From NCBI GenBank assembly GCA_036583965.1, contig JAZBQD010000017.1:28430385-28494384 (forward strand): 64,000 bases of DNA, read 5' to 3'. The stretch is from Prunella strophiata (Eukaryota > Chordata > Aves > Passeriformes > Prunellidae). Made by a program: the position numbers and the translations under genes. Numbering within the stretch: position 1 is the first letter of the stretch; each line of letters opens with the position of its first letter. Of this stretch, positions 13,964-24,115 are shown piece after piece. The notes beneath the pieces were generated by a model. It did no database searches, had not been told where the DNA came from, and was given only the letters and a program-made list of their open reading frames with translations.

Positions 13964-15599
13964 AAAATAAGATTTAGTAATGCAAAAATAAAAACAAACC
14001 CAGAAAACCTAAACTGAACAAGAAACAAAACAAAAAAGAGCTGTCACATGTGGTAAACACAGGCTATAGAAAATAAATAGTTGTGTCTAATCTAAATTGC
14101 TTCAGTATCCTGGGGAAATAATTATACCAGCCTTGTACTAAAAGAAAGGCTTTCATTTGGCAAAGGAAATAAAGGCAGGAGGCAGGAAGAAGGATGAGCA
14201 TCTTATACTCCGTGTTCTGATCTTACATAGCACACACATAAAGATATCTCCTATGGATTTATTTATGCTATCAGATATGTAGCTATAACGCAAAATTCTT
14301 CTAAACTCATAAAAGCAACTGCATTTATCCATTTCCAGGATCCTGCCATTGACTTCTGGGAAGATTTTCTTGTGGAAAACTAAATGTAGACTTTGGAAAC
14401 ACAAGAAATCATAGCCTGCTTTGGCTAGGAGCACACCTGCTCTGCATCACTAGAAAATGCCTCTGTTCTCATGGGAACTTTCTGCAGCTTGACCCCATCT
14501 TGGTGATAATGGAGCATATCTAAACTTCCACTGTAGCCTATGAGCAATTAAACTGCAGTTGTTGCTGTGGAATATGTAAATTTTCTTTCTTTTTATCCTG
14601 CTTGACTGCTTTGAAGAATAAAATTGACCCAGATTTTCTTAACTGAAGCTGCAAGTTGGATTGTGGGGGAGAAAATTTTCCACTGGACCCAACAGGTTTA
14701 GGATTTCAGTATCTACTGTATCTTGGGCCCTGTGGTCATGAGTCAGTGCACTGGTTTCAGTCCACCCTCCAGGTACCTAAAATCAGTATTTTGGAGCCTC
14801 TGATCCTATGCTTTTCTTCATGAGTCAGATATTCTCTGCTTACTCTGGAGATTTCTTCCATAACAAAATGGAAGAACTTTGCTAGTCATCAGTAATTTAA
14901 TTCTCTCCATTCCTGAAGCTTTCAAGACCTCATTTCCTCTCACTGAAGCTGACCATATTGCAGAAGGGCATTGTTTTAATATGGATGCTGCACACACAAA
15001 AGGCACAAAATAAACATATTTGCAAACACAGAGAAAATTAAAACATGCTTTCTGCTGAGTATTCAGAAAAATTCATGGTATATGATACCTATGTTTGTTG
15101 TTTCTCAGAGTCTTGGTTTCCAAAGAGTAGTAAATTTGTTCACAAAGTGTAGTTCACACTGCCCGTGTGTAGTAATGAGAAAAAAAAAAGGCATTTGACT
15201 GGGAAAACTTAGCACAGTCCTGTGACTTGAGCAGTGAGCAGAATGGCAAGTTTGCTTTGGCAGAGTCAAACTCTACACTTAGTAGATCAAGCCAAAATGT
15301 GTTTCCCATCTGCCTCTACGCAAGCACACCCAGCATGGGGGCAAAACAAGAGGAGTTAGAGACTCATGTATCCCTGCAGGGCCAGGATCTTATGGGCACC
15401 ACAGGGGTGCAGTGGATGGCTCCTGTATCTGGGTATCAGGAGGACTGACCTTAGGCTGTTCAGAGATCTGCTTGGCAGAATACCATGGGATAAAGTTTAA
15501 AGAGAATAGGAGTCCAAAAAAGCTGTTCAGTATACACAGATCTCCACCTCCAAACTCAGGAGCAATGAATCCCAACAAAGATGCCCAGCAAGATCATGG

Positions 15600-15682
15600 A
15601 GCAGATCCTCTAAGCTGGAGAGACACAGATTTGATGGCTGGACAACTTGGTGGTTAAGGAATTGGTTGAATGAACATGAAGA
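15600..15682 (+). mobile_element. CR1 LINE fragment, upstream part of a split copy
   Basis: The stretch 'ctggagagacacagatttgatggctggacaacttggtggttaagg-aattgg-ttgaatg' resembles the CR1 ORF2 region just before the reverse-transcriptase catalytic block (the 'dr-FDGWT-xW--NWL' segment). The next expected CR1 sequence reappears only at about 16485, on the same strand, so this and the 16485-17228 fragment are probably one insertion interrupted by about 800 bp. The call rests on remembered family sequence, not an alignment. Confidence 0.5.
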
Positions 15683-16484
15683 ACTCTCGTGTAACATCCC
15701 ATCCTTACATGGAAGGGAGAATGTAAAATTAAAAAATCCTTGTGGTCAAAAGTAACAACAAAAGTCAGAGGGTCCAGAAAAACTCACAACATTTTATTAG
15801 TAAATTACACACTTGGCATGGAAATTGTTATTAGCTAGTCCTTGACCTAGCATATAAGCACATGGCTGTGGATTTTGGGTAAAGGGTTATGATGAAAAGG
15901 AAGGGAGAAGGAAAGAGATGAATAAGAGAGGAAGGTGGGAAGGGAAGGGAAGGGAAGGGAAGGGAGGGAAGGGAAGGAAGGGAAGGGAAGGAAGGGAAGG
16001 GAAGGGAAGGGAAGGAAGGGAAGGGAAGGGAAGGAAGGGAAGGGAAGGGAGGGAAGGGAAGGAAGGGAAGGGAAGGGAAGGAAGGGAAGGGAAGGGAAGG
16101 GAAGGGAAGGGAAGGGAAGGGAGGAAGGGAAGGGAAGGGAAGGGAGGAAGGGAAGGGAAGGGAAGGGAAGGAACCAGGGAGAGGTTCGTTGTCAGGGTTC
16201 GTGGGTGTTCTTACAGTCCATGCCCACTTCTTTACCTCATTTGTGTGGTTGTGTTGTGCTGTGTTTGGCTAATCTACAGGAGCCAGAAAAAGGATTTTTA
16301 TCCTGGAAAAGTTCTGCACTTACCTCTACATGGCCCCCCATCTCCAGCCATGTCTTGTTCTTTCCCATGGCATGTACTACCAACAATTCTTGGCTGTTAT
16401 TACCAGCATGGTTGGCTCCACAGCTATTGGGTTATCAGTGTTTGAGACATACACATTTAGCCTCCTTGTCTTCTGGGATTCTAC
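15683..16484. other. Unassigned segment interrupting a CR1 copy
   Basis: About 800 bp of non-CR1 sequence sits between two CR1 pieces that would be nearly adjacent in an intact element. It contains the (GGGAA)n tract plus unique flanks: roughly 250 bp before it and 310 bp after it. A 'TGTAACATCC' at 15689 and a 'TTCTACA' at 16478 give an LTR-like TG..CA look, but I see no target-site duplication, no retroviral coding sequence and no second LTR. Its identity is therefore open. Confidence 0.4.
15937..16173. repeat. (GGGAA)n purine pentanucleotide array
   Basis: About 237 bp, almost entirely GGGAA units with interspersed GGAA and GGGA variants that form irregular higher-order blocks. The whole array is purine on the + strand, so it can form triplex (H-DNA) and G-rich structures. 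Because the unit is 5 bp, all three + frames stay open and yield Arg-Glu-Gly-Lys repeat ORFs that are not genes. Confidence 0.97.
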
Positions 16485-17228
16485 ATGTGGTTAAAGGCTC
16501 AATGTCCAAGTGGACACCAGTGGTATCCTCAGAGTTCAGTGTTGAGCTGGCACTGTTTAACATCTTTGTCAGTGACATGGACAGTGGGATCGAGGGCACC
16601 CTCATAAGTTTGCCACAGACACTGTGCTCTGTGGGGCAGCCAACATGCTGCAGAGAAGGGATGCCATCCAGAGGGGCCCGGACAGGCTGGACAGGTGGGG
16701 ATGTGCAAACCCCATGAAGGTCAAAAAGGCCAAGTGAAAGGTCCTGTACCTGAGCCAGGGCAATCCCAAGCACAGATACAGACTGATTGAGATACAGATA
16801 CAGATGGATTGAGAGCAGCCCTGAGGAGAAGGACTTGAGAATGGATGAGAACTTTGACATGGCTTGGCAGTGTGCACTTGCAGTCCAGAAAATCACCCTA
16901 TGCTGGGTTGCATTAAAAGCAAATTGGCCAGCAGATCTAGTGAAGAGATTCTATCCTTCTATTGTGCTTTCATGAGATCTGTCTGGAGCTCTGTGTCCAG
17001 CTCTGGAATCCTCAACATAAGAAGGACATGGACTTATTGGAGCAAGTCCAGAGGAGGGTCACAAAGATGATTAGAGGGGTGGTGCACCTCTCCTCTTTGC
17101 CATGGCTGGATGGGACTCTAAGCAAACTAGTCTAGTGGAAGGTGCCCCTGCCTTTAGGGTGTTTGGGATGATTTGGAGATATTTGTACAGTCCCTTCCAG
17201 TGCAAGCCATTCTATAATCCTATGATCC
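16485..17228 (+). pseudogene. CR1 LINE ORF2 3' remnant and 3' UTR
   Basis: From 'ggctcaatgtccaagtgg' through 'catctttgtcagtgacatggacagtgggatcgag' the sequence follows the CR1 reverse-transcriptase coding region. The KFADDTxLxG catalytic block corresponds to the codons at about 16606-16635, but read as K-F-A-T-D-T, so one catalytic aspartate is lost. The downstream part reads through the 'aagaaggacatggac..ttggagcaagtccagaggaggg' block, and the element ends in the CR1 3' terminus 'tttggagatattTg..gtcccttccagtg..attctataatcctatgatc' at about 17228. Several frameshifts are present and no intact ORF survives. It also contains a small internal 'gatacagact/gatacagatac' repetition at 16775-16812. Confidence 0.85.
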
Positions 17229-20200
17229 CTTTCATTTAACTAGGTTTGTCTGGGCTGGTCTCCATGGAAACCAATAAAACAACACCCCTTGATCTGAGTT
17301 TGCACAAAATTCAGAGATGGCTTCTGCAATCAGGAATCTGATGCAGTTCTGGTTTCCACTTAAACAGCAACAGTAGACAGATATGATGTTGTTTTCAATC
17401 AAAGTAAGCAAACAAGGCTTGTTGAGTACAGATCTGATCTCCTCCAGAGAGCAGTGCTTTATCTTGCCCTCCATCTGTTGTGGAGCAGCAGAAAGCAAAT
17501 TTCATATCTATTGTTTAGGGTAGCACTACTCTTGGATGCTTGGGGCACTGGGTATTCCCAGAGGATTGTTCTGCAGTTCCACAGCTAATTGGAACTGAAA
17601 CCAGGGGTGTGGTTCTCAGGCAGCATTATTGCCATGGGGGAGAAGGAAAGACTGCTAGATTCACCCAGTGTCACCAGAAGAAGATGCTGATGGGAGGCCA
17701 ATGAAGATCAGATGAACCCTTTGAAATCGGCAAATCATTTTTGCTTGTGGTGCCAGAGAAAACCTGCAGGCCTCTGTGTTTGCTGTGAGTGTCCCCTGAG
17801 AGAAACAGGGGGACTGAAGAACATACGGGAAGACCTGAAACAAGACAGGTCATGCAAGAAGAATTGTGATTTTGACAGAGTTGAAAGCCTGAGCTAGCAG
17901 AGTAGCAAGGCATGTGTAGCCACTTACGGGAACTTATGGGGAAGTGGAACCTTGGATGAGGTAAAGGATTCAAAAGACATGAGTGAGGTTTACAAATAAT
18001 CACTGCTGGAAAACTGCCTGGAAAACTCTGACAGCCCCCAAGGAGATGGTTTTGGAACATCTTTTCCAGGAGAGATGAGGCCCTGGCTTTGCATCTCAAG
18101 TGTCCCCTACCTGAAGTTTAATTGTCCTCCTTTCTTTCTCTCTGCCACCTCTCTCCTGAGCTGTGCTCCTGTTTGGCTCACACACAATTGAACAATGTAG
18201 TTTAGGACTGCGGTTGCCAGACTTTGCCTTGTTCTTTTCCATTATTAATCAGCTGTCTTCTGCTAACACACTGACAGGGTCAGCAGAGCTGTGCAGCAGC
18301 ATGTAGGGACAAGAAAACACCCACACCTACACTCACTGCACACAGAGCCCCCACGCACACCCCCCACATGCCCTGCTGGCATGTCATGGACTGAGCCACC
18401 CTGCATTCTCTCTCATACCTTTCATTCCTTGCCACAGCTTGAAATTGGCATGATTGCCCTTGTGGCAGGTTGTGGTTCTTTGTTCATTACTCCTCAGAAA
18501 GCAAAGTTATCTAGGGTCAGTGTGTCTGAGTTGCCTGAAACAGTCTGTGTAATTCTAACACTGCATGGCAGACCTTGCACTTAAATGGGTTACTTGAGAG
18601 ACAGAGTGTCCTCATTTCATATGTGTTAAAAGGCTCCCCCACAAGTTTTCTGGGGACTAATCCTCACTATCAAGCTCAGGATGAATTAACTGATTAGAAA
18701 AACAAGTAGACCAACAAAAACAAACAAGCAAAAAGAGCCAAATTTAGCACAAAATGAAATTAGCAGATTTGAGGTGAAAGAAAAGCCAGGGCACATTTTT
18801 GGGCAGATCTACATCCAAGTAGGCTCTGTGCTTTAAACAGTAGTGAGAACAGTGTACTTGGGGCTCTGGGTTTCAGCACCCTCACGTCCTGTATTTGACA
18901 GCCTGTTCACCCACAGAGAGACCAAAGAAATAATGTAGAAAGACTTCCAAGTTTGTACAAATCAAAGAAAAGGGGAGTCTTTTTCTGTACCCTAGACTCT
19001 CACAGCTGTGGAACTAAAGGTCAGTGCTGAACTCTACCTATTGCTCTCAGTTATATGCTCTCATATATTCCTGACGGAAAATTCCATGCATTAATGATGG
19101 AAAGATCTAAATTGGACTGATGTTCTCTTTGGTAATGGAAGAGAAAAATAAGAACTTTGCACAATTGATAAATAATGTCCAAAAGGACAGGTAAAAGATA
19201 AATCTTTTTGCAGTAGCTGCATATTCTCCAGATTTTTTTTAAGGCATTTAATGAAAAATCACATTAGACATGAGGAGAAATATTTTAAGTGCAAAGGGTA
19301 GTTAAGTTCCAGAACAGGTGAGAGGTTTTCAGTAGTTGGAGTCTAAGAAAAAGACTTACTCAGGTCAAGTTAACTCTTGAGATAAAATGGTGTGCATGTT
19401 GCCATTCCAGTGTCTTTTCTAACCATATGCTTTGAAGTCTGGCTGATTTTTTTTTCTTTTTTTGTATTGAGGTTCAGGATATGAATGAAACCTAACAGAC
19501 AGACCTGTTAGTATAGACTAACTTTTATATCCCATACCATTTATAGGAAGCCATATAAGGAATAAGCATTTAAATCTCTCAGTAGCTTTTCAAACCTTAG
19601 CTAGTAAATAAAATAGTAATTCCAAAGATGGCTGTATCTGCCACAGCTGTCTAGACATAGTTTCAGCAGTGCTCTACCTGCAGCTGTGCAAAACCACTGC
19701 AAAGTTCAATTCCCTGAAGAGAGATGTAACCACTACAATTCACATGCCAGCCTTTTCCCAGAAGGTGAAGCTCAGTGTTATGTGATACACAGTATTATTT
19801 CACGCAGTATTATTTCATATGCAGTAATAATATTTGGACTGAGGTCCAGTTTCAAACTCTCAGAGCACCTTGGAGGGAAGAGTTGTTTCCTGACTTCTCT
19901 TGTCCCGCCATATAGTCTTTAAGTAGTCTTTGTATCCCCCATAAACCTCCTTTTTATAGCTTTTTAGCTATTTCAGATAAATTACTTGTTTCTAAGTAGA
20001 CAGTTCCAAATCTCATCCAAGGAAAACCTCTCCCTTGCACATTGATTGCTGCTGTCTTCCTGCAGAGTCAGTTCCACTCCTCACCCAAAGATATGCCATT
20101 ACTTCTGCACATCTCTTAACTAGGATATTACTGTTTATTCATTCCATGGCCTAGATATTTGCTAGATAAACATGCTCATTTTTAGTAGAAACTGTTGGCT

Positions 20201-22271
20201 TGTCTCAAGAAATTTTAACTATATTTATGATAGATTCACATTTTGGGCTGCAGATCCTGTTGGCTGAGCAGCCCTCTACTCCCTGACAATCTTACTGTCA
20301 CTAGATCAAATTTACAGAATGTTTCCAGTTCATGCACCTACTTTGCCTTGTGAAAAACTGGAGGAAGAAAGAAAAGAGACAGGGAGGAGGTTGATGTTAT
20401 ATGTTAATATGCTACTCTGGTCTTTTCCTGACGTTCAGTCAGTGAGTGTGGGCTAACCCAAGGGCCTGGGTATTTTTCCCTGCTCTTCCCAGTTGATGAC
20501 TGAGGACTCCAGGCTGACAGTATTTCTCTAACATGACCCAGTGATAACAATCGCCATGTGGCCACAGAGTAACAACTTTAGGAGTGGCAAGAGGGTACAC
20601 ATACTAAAAATGTTTCAGTACCTTCCGGGGTTAGGTCCATAATTCTGCATGTAGTAGAAGACATGAATATGTGACTGAAGGCCAAGCAGGTAATGATACA
20701 ACTTTTGATATTAAATTTTGTGGGGTTGAACCCTGAATAAAAATGAAGCTATTCTCATCCCTCAAATTTTTTTGAAGTAATGAAATATTTCCTATCCTCA
20801 GGAAAACCAGAGAACCAGGAAGACTATTTTTAGTCATGTTTTTAAAAATAATTTGTTGACTTCACACAAATTATTTCATGTGAAGACATTTCTTTAAAAT
20901 TTTTCTTATATTAAGACTTTCTTTTCTATAATTTTATTTCCTCTGAAACAATTTCAAACCTAAAGTATGTAATTTTATTCACCTATGAATCTTCACAGCT
21001 TACATTTTTGTTAATGCAAAACATTACAAAATACCACCAAATATAAATTATAATACTGGATTCTCATAACTGGTTGATTTTGTTCCACTCACTCCTTCCT
21101 GTGAGCTGAATATTTTTTCAGCAAGTTCCTGAGCTAGAGGATCAACGTATCTTGAGCTGATCCTTGTTTTGAGATGGAAGATTTGAAAGCATGCAGGGTA
21201 CCTGTGTGTTACTATGATTTATGTTGGCTTCACTACTGTTCCCCTCTAGCTGGCGAAGGAAGGCACAATCTGCATATAAATTACACTGGGAGTCACCTAG
21301 AAACATCTACCTGTGGCCTGAGAGGGAGAATGGGATAGACTGACTACAGTCTAGCTCTGTGTGTCATTGCAGTTTCGTGGTAGCTGGTCCTGTGTTGAAT
21401 CTCCTTTGTGGCGTACAGCCCTGTAACTACAAGTTGGTCAAATTCTTTCTTTGTCTTACATGTGAATGGAAATATCATTTGTCTTTAATATCTTTCCCAC
21501 AAAATCAGGTGTAAGCAGCACCCAGTAGGTATAAAAATTATAAGACAAATGTTCTTAATAAACATTTTGGCATGGGAGAATTGATTTAGAGAGCTAGAGT
21601 GTTTTGAAGCCACAGCTTTCAACTTTGCAGGCTGTCATCTTAAATATAAACAACAATGGAGAAAAGAATCAAAAATAATGCCTTTGCTTAGAAATATTTA
21701 GGAGGAAAGGTCACACCCAACAGCCCTCTGAAATCAGAAAGTCGTGTATGCAGCCATGCACTTTCAGTTTTACTGGTTAACAATTTGTACTAATTATAAA
21801 AGCAGAAAAAATGAAAAGAAAAAACTAATTCATGTCTATTCAGCAGTAAGGTTTTATTGGCACTTGAAAATACTGAGTACATGGTACCAATTCTTTGATG
21901 TTTTTGAAATCATATTTAATTTTCTTTTCAATGTTGTTTTCAACTGTATTCATGCAACATGGATTGTAAGCAATTGTGCAGGTGCTTGTGAGGTGACTGG
22001 TGGCTGAGGAGCTGATAGTGAGCAGCCATTAAGGTAGCTTTTCAAAAGGTAAAAGAATACTGCTGCAAGACAGGGAGCTGTGAGCTTGGGGACTGCAAGC
22101 ATCCTTGAAATGTACAGCTGGCCTCCATGAAGCACAGCTGGACACTGAGAAATGGGACACTTCCTGAGTTTGCATCACAATCATGGTACCAAGAAAGTTT
22201 AACCTCCAATTATCATCAGAAAAAGTGGAAGCAGTCTGGGAAATTTGAATTGATCTGAATAAACAGGGCAG

Positions 22272-22372
22272 GTCTCTGAACAGCTGACCTAGCTGAAAAT
22301 GTTCCTACTCACTGCTTGGAATGGATGGCCTTGAAATTTATCTCCCAGCCCAACCCATTCTATGATTCAATA
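22272..22372 (+). mobile_element. CR1 LINE, 3'-end fragment
   Basis: The segment 'gaacagctgacctagctgaaaatgttcc..tggaatggatggcc..cccagcccaacccattctatgattca' follows the 3' end of CR1 elements (gacctagt-gaaggtgtcc..ttggaactagatgatct..cccaacccaa-ccattctatgattc). It is non-coding, 5'-truncated, and its 5' edge is approximate. Confidence 0.7.
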
Positions 22373-23301
22373 ATACAGAGGATAGCTTGCAGGTAGACTT
22401 TTTGCTCTAGATTTGCATGTGGCAGTTTGATTTGATTTTTTTTTTTTTTCTTGTGTATCACCTTAATCTTTGAAGCAGTGCAAACACTGGAAAGAGCAGC
22501 ACATGCCTATGTTTAGCCCTGCATATGTTTAGTCCTGTATTAAATCTAGTCTCTTGAATGTAATATCATGAAATAAGATTATGGTCACTCATGTAATGTC
22601 TTAGTGGCATGCTGCTAATTCTTAGTGGCAGTAGCAAATTCCAAGTACCTATTCTACTCACAGGGTTCAGAGTGCTTCTCTTCAAATAGTATGAGTCAGC
22701 TGATTTTTCATGATGGTTTATTTTCACAGAGATCTTTCTGTCCCACTTATAAAAAGAGCACATGAATGAATGTTATAGGATATGTCCCACATCAGAATAT
22801 CTAAAAACTGTTGTCTTCACTGCTGTCCTGTCTGTCCTGACCTGTTTGCTTTCTTTTGTTGGTAACTAATTTTTCCCTGAAGTTTTGCCACATCTATAAA
22901 ATGCTGCAAAGGGACTTTCGAAGTCATTGCAGATGATGGACCTAAGCATTAGACTTGTTAACAGAAAAGAGGAGGATCAACATCAGTAGAATGCCACCCT
23001 AACACTTCGCTAACCCAGAGCTTATATTCTCTTTACTAGCGACCCATGGCTGCATAGTCCCAGTTTCTTCCCTGTGCTTCCTTCTGAGGGATCTCAGCGT
23101 CTTGTCTTGTTATCTAAATCTTCTGGGCTATACTTGTGGAGGGTTGTTACTATGGATATTTTTAGTGTCTGTGAAAAAGAGCAAAATGGGAATATGTGAT
23201 GTTCTTACTGCAGAGTATGAGGCACCACATGCAATGGCTGGCTTTATCAGCCTTCCTGTTCAGCAGATGTGTTATTTCTCATATTGTGATTCAAACAATG
23301 T

Positions 23302-23319
23302 GTTATCTCTCCCCTGCAG
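23302..23319 (+). promoter_or_regulatory. 3' splice acceptor of the complexin exon
   Basis: A pyrimidine-rich tract 'gttatctctcccctgcag' ends in CAG immediately before the Tyr codon at 23320. Joining at this point gives a phase-0 exon that starts exactly at complexin residue 70. Confidence 0.9.
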
Positions 23320-23517
23320 TATGGGATAAAGAAGAAGGAAGAAAAGGAAGCAGAGGCCCAGGCTGCACTGGAAGCTAATGCTGAAGGGAGTCTGACACGC
23401 CCAAAGAAGGCGATCCCTCCTGGCTGTGGGGATGAGGAGGAGGAAGAAGAAGAGAGCATCCTAGACACAGTCATCAAATACTTACCAGGGCCCCTGCAGG
23501 ACATGTTCAAGAAGTAA
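23320..23517 (+). CDS. CPLX1: Complexin-1, C-terminal coding exon (partial gene)
   Basis: Complexins are small cytosolic presynaptic proteins that bind the assembled SNARE complex and clamp and promote Ca2+-triggered vesicle fusion. This exon encodes 65 residues plus TAA and is open in phase 0 from the splice acceptor. In the usual 134-residue protein this is residues 70-134. The first codon is the SNARE-contacting Tyr70 at the end of the central helix, followed by [15 protein letters not shown]. Then come [16 protein letters not shown], a run of seven Glu, Ser115 in an acidic CK2-type context, and the C-terminal amphipathic segment [20 protein letters not shown] that binds vesicle membranes. 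There is no C-terminal CAAX box, which excludes the CPLX3/4 type. GI, EAQAA, EAN, IPPG and TVIK point to CPLX1, while KEEKE, the all-Glu run and DMFKK match CPLX2 better. I favour CPLX1. The exons for residues 1-69 are not visible in the window. Confidence 0.93.
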   Translation, partial: YGIKKKEEKEAEAQAALEANAEGSLTRPKKAIPPGCGDEEEEEEESILDTVIKYLPGPLQDMFKK

Positions 23518-24115
23518 TAGCTGCAGACTGTTAGATGGGCATAAACAGTACTGCAAAGGATTTCTCTTTTGCCCAATGGGGATTTACAATCTTGCCATTC
23601 ATCCCGCAGTCCTCCCCACCTCTGCCCTCTACTGCTCACTAGGAGTCCCTTCGCTTCCCATTCCCTTCCAACTGCCTCTTTCCCCTTCCTCTGCCCCAAG
23701 ACTCATCCATTCCTTAATTTTGTATATAGTCACATCCAGTAGATGCCTCTGAATGGATGTAAAGATTAAAAAGCTGCAGACTACACAACTTTTATTATAA
23801 GCCATAGTACTATGTATGTTAAATACAGCACTGCTCATCAAGCATAGAAAAGGAACAATCTCATTTCCATCCAATGCAAGAAGGAGTGTTCACTAAGTTT
23901 GAACAGTGGCCTCTTTAATTTTTTAAAATTATCTTATTTTTATTATTGATAATAATTAGTCATTATTATAATGTTCCTATTGATTGGGTCACAGTAGCCA
24001 TTTTTTGTTGAGCACATCTGCTCTCGGAAGGGATATATCAGTTCTCCCATGGAAGCAGAGCTTTTCTGTTTTAATTCCATCTGTGACATAAATAAAAGAT
24101 CTTTTGGAAAGTAAA
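23518..24115 (+). other. Complexin 3' UTR (inferred)
   Basis: Sequence after the TAA (followed by an in-frame-adjacent TAG) has no further coding potential. It includes a pyrimidine-rich block at about 23596-23700 and ends near the first canonical AATAAA at 24091. Its extent is inferred from that signal only; mammalian CPLX1 messages have long 3' UTRs, so a more distal end is possible. Confidence 0.5.
24091..24096 (+). terminator. Candidate poly(A) signal AATAAA for CPLX1
   Basis: This is the first canonical AATAAA downstream of the complexin stop codon, 574 bases after it. There is no strong GU-rich element close behind, only a weak 'tgtggaagaagtg' about 55 bases on. Another AATAAA lies at 25460-25465, followed by T-rich sequence, and could be a distal site. 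Confidence 0.4.

Larger units (their letters stand above)
1..23319 (+). other. Non-coding stretch, presumed last intron of CPLX1
   Basis: No exon could be recognised before the complexin exon at 23320. I looked for the preceding complexin exon (the part encoding the central SNARE-binding helix, ending in an Arg-Asp-Lys followed by GT) and did not find it, so it probably lies upstream of the window. The stretch is AT-rich, has stop codons in all frames and only short ORFs, and carries CR1 fragments, simple repeats and hairpins listed separately. Intervals 1602-5084, 5200-7130, 8500-13900, 13970-15600 and 17230-22270 otherwise show nothing I can name. Intron status is inferred from the splice acceptor at 23318-23319 and the mid-protein start of the exon. 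Confidence 0.6.

Noticed and set aside
15689..16484. Endogenous retrovirus LTR
   Set aside because: TG..CA-like ends but no target-site duplication, no second LTR and no retroviral coding sequence; left as unassigned.
15918..16717. Long + strand ORFs (175 and 260 codons) rich in Arg-Glu-Gly-Lys
   Set aside because: They are produced by the 5-bp GGGAA repeat, which keeps all three frames open; the remainder runs into CR1 in the wrong frame.
20341..20400. Possible complexin upstream exon ('ctggaggaagaaagaaaagagacagg' reads LEEERKET)
   Set aside because: Only superficial similarity to the charged complexin helix; the frame and following residues do not fit, and there is no proper splice donor.
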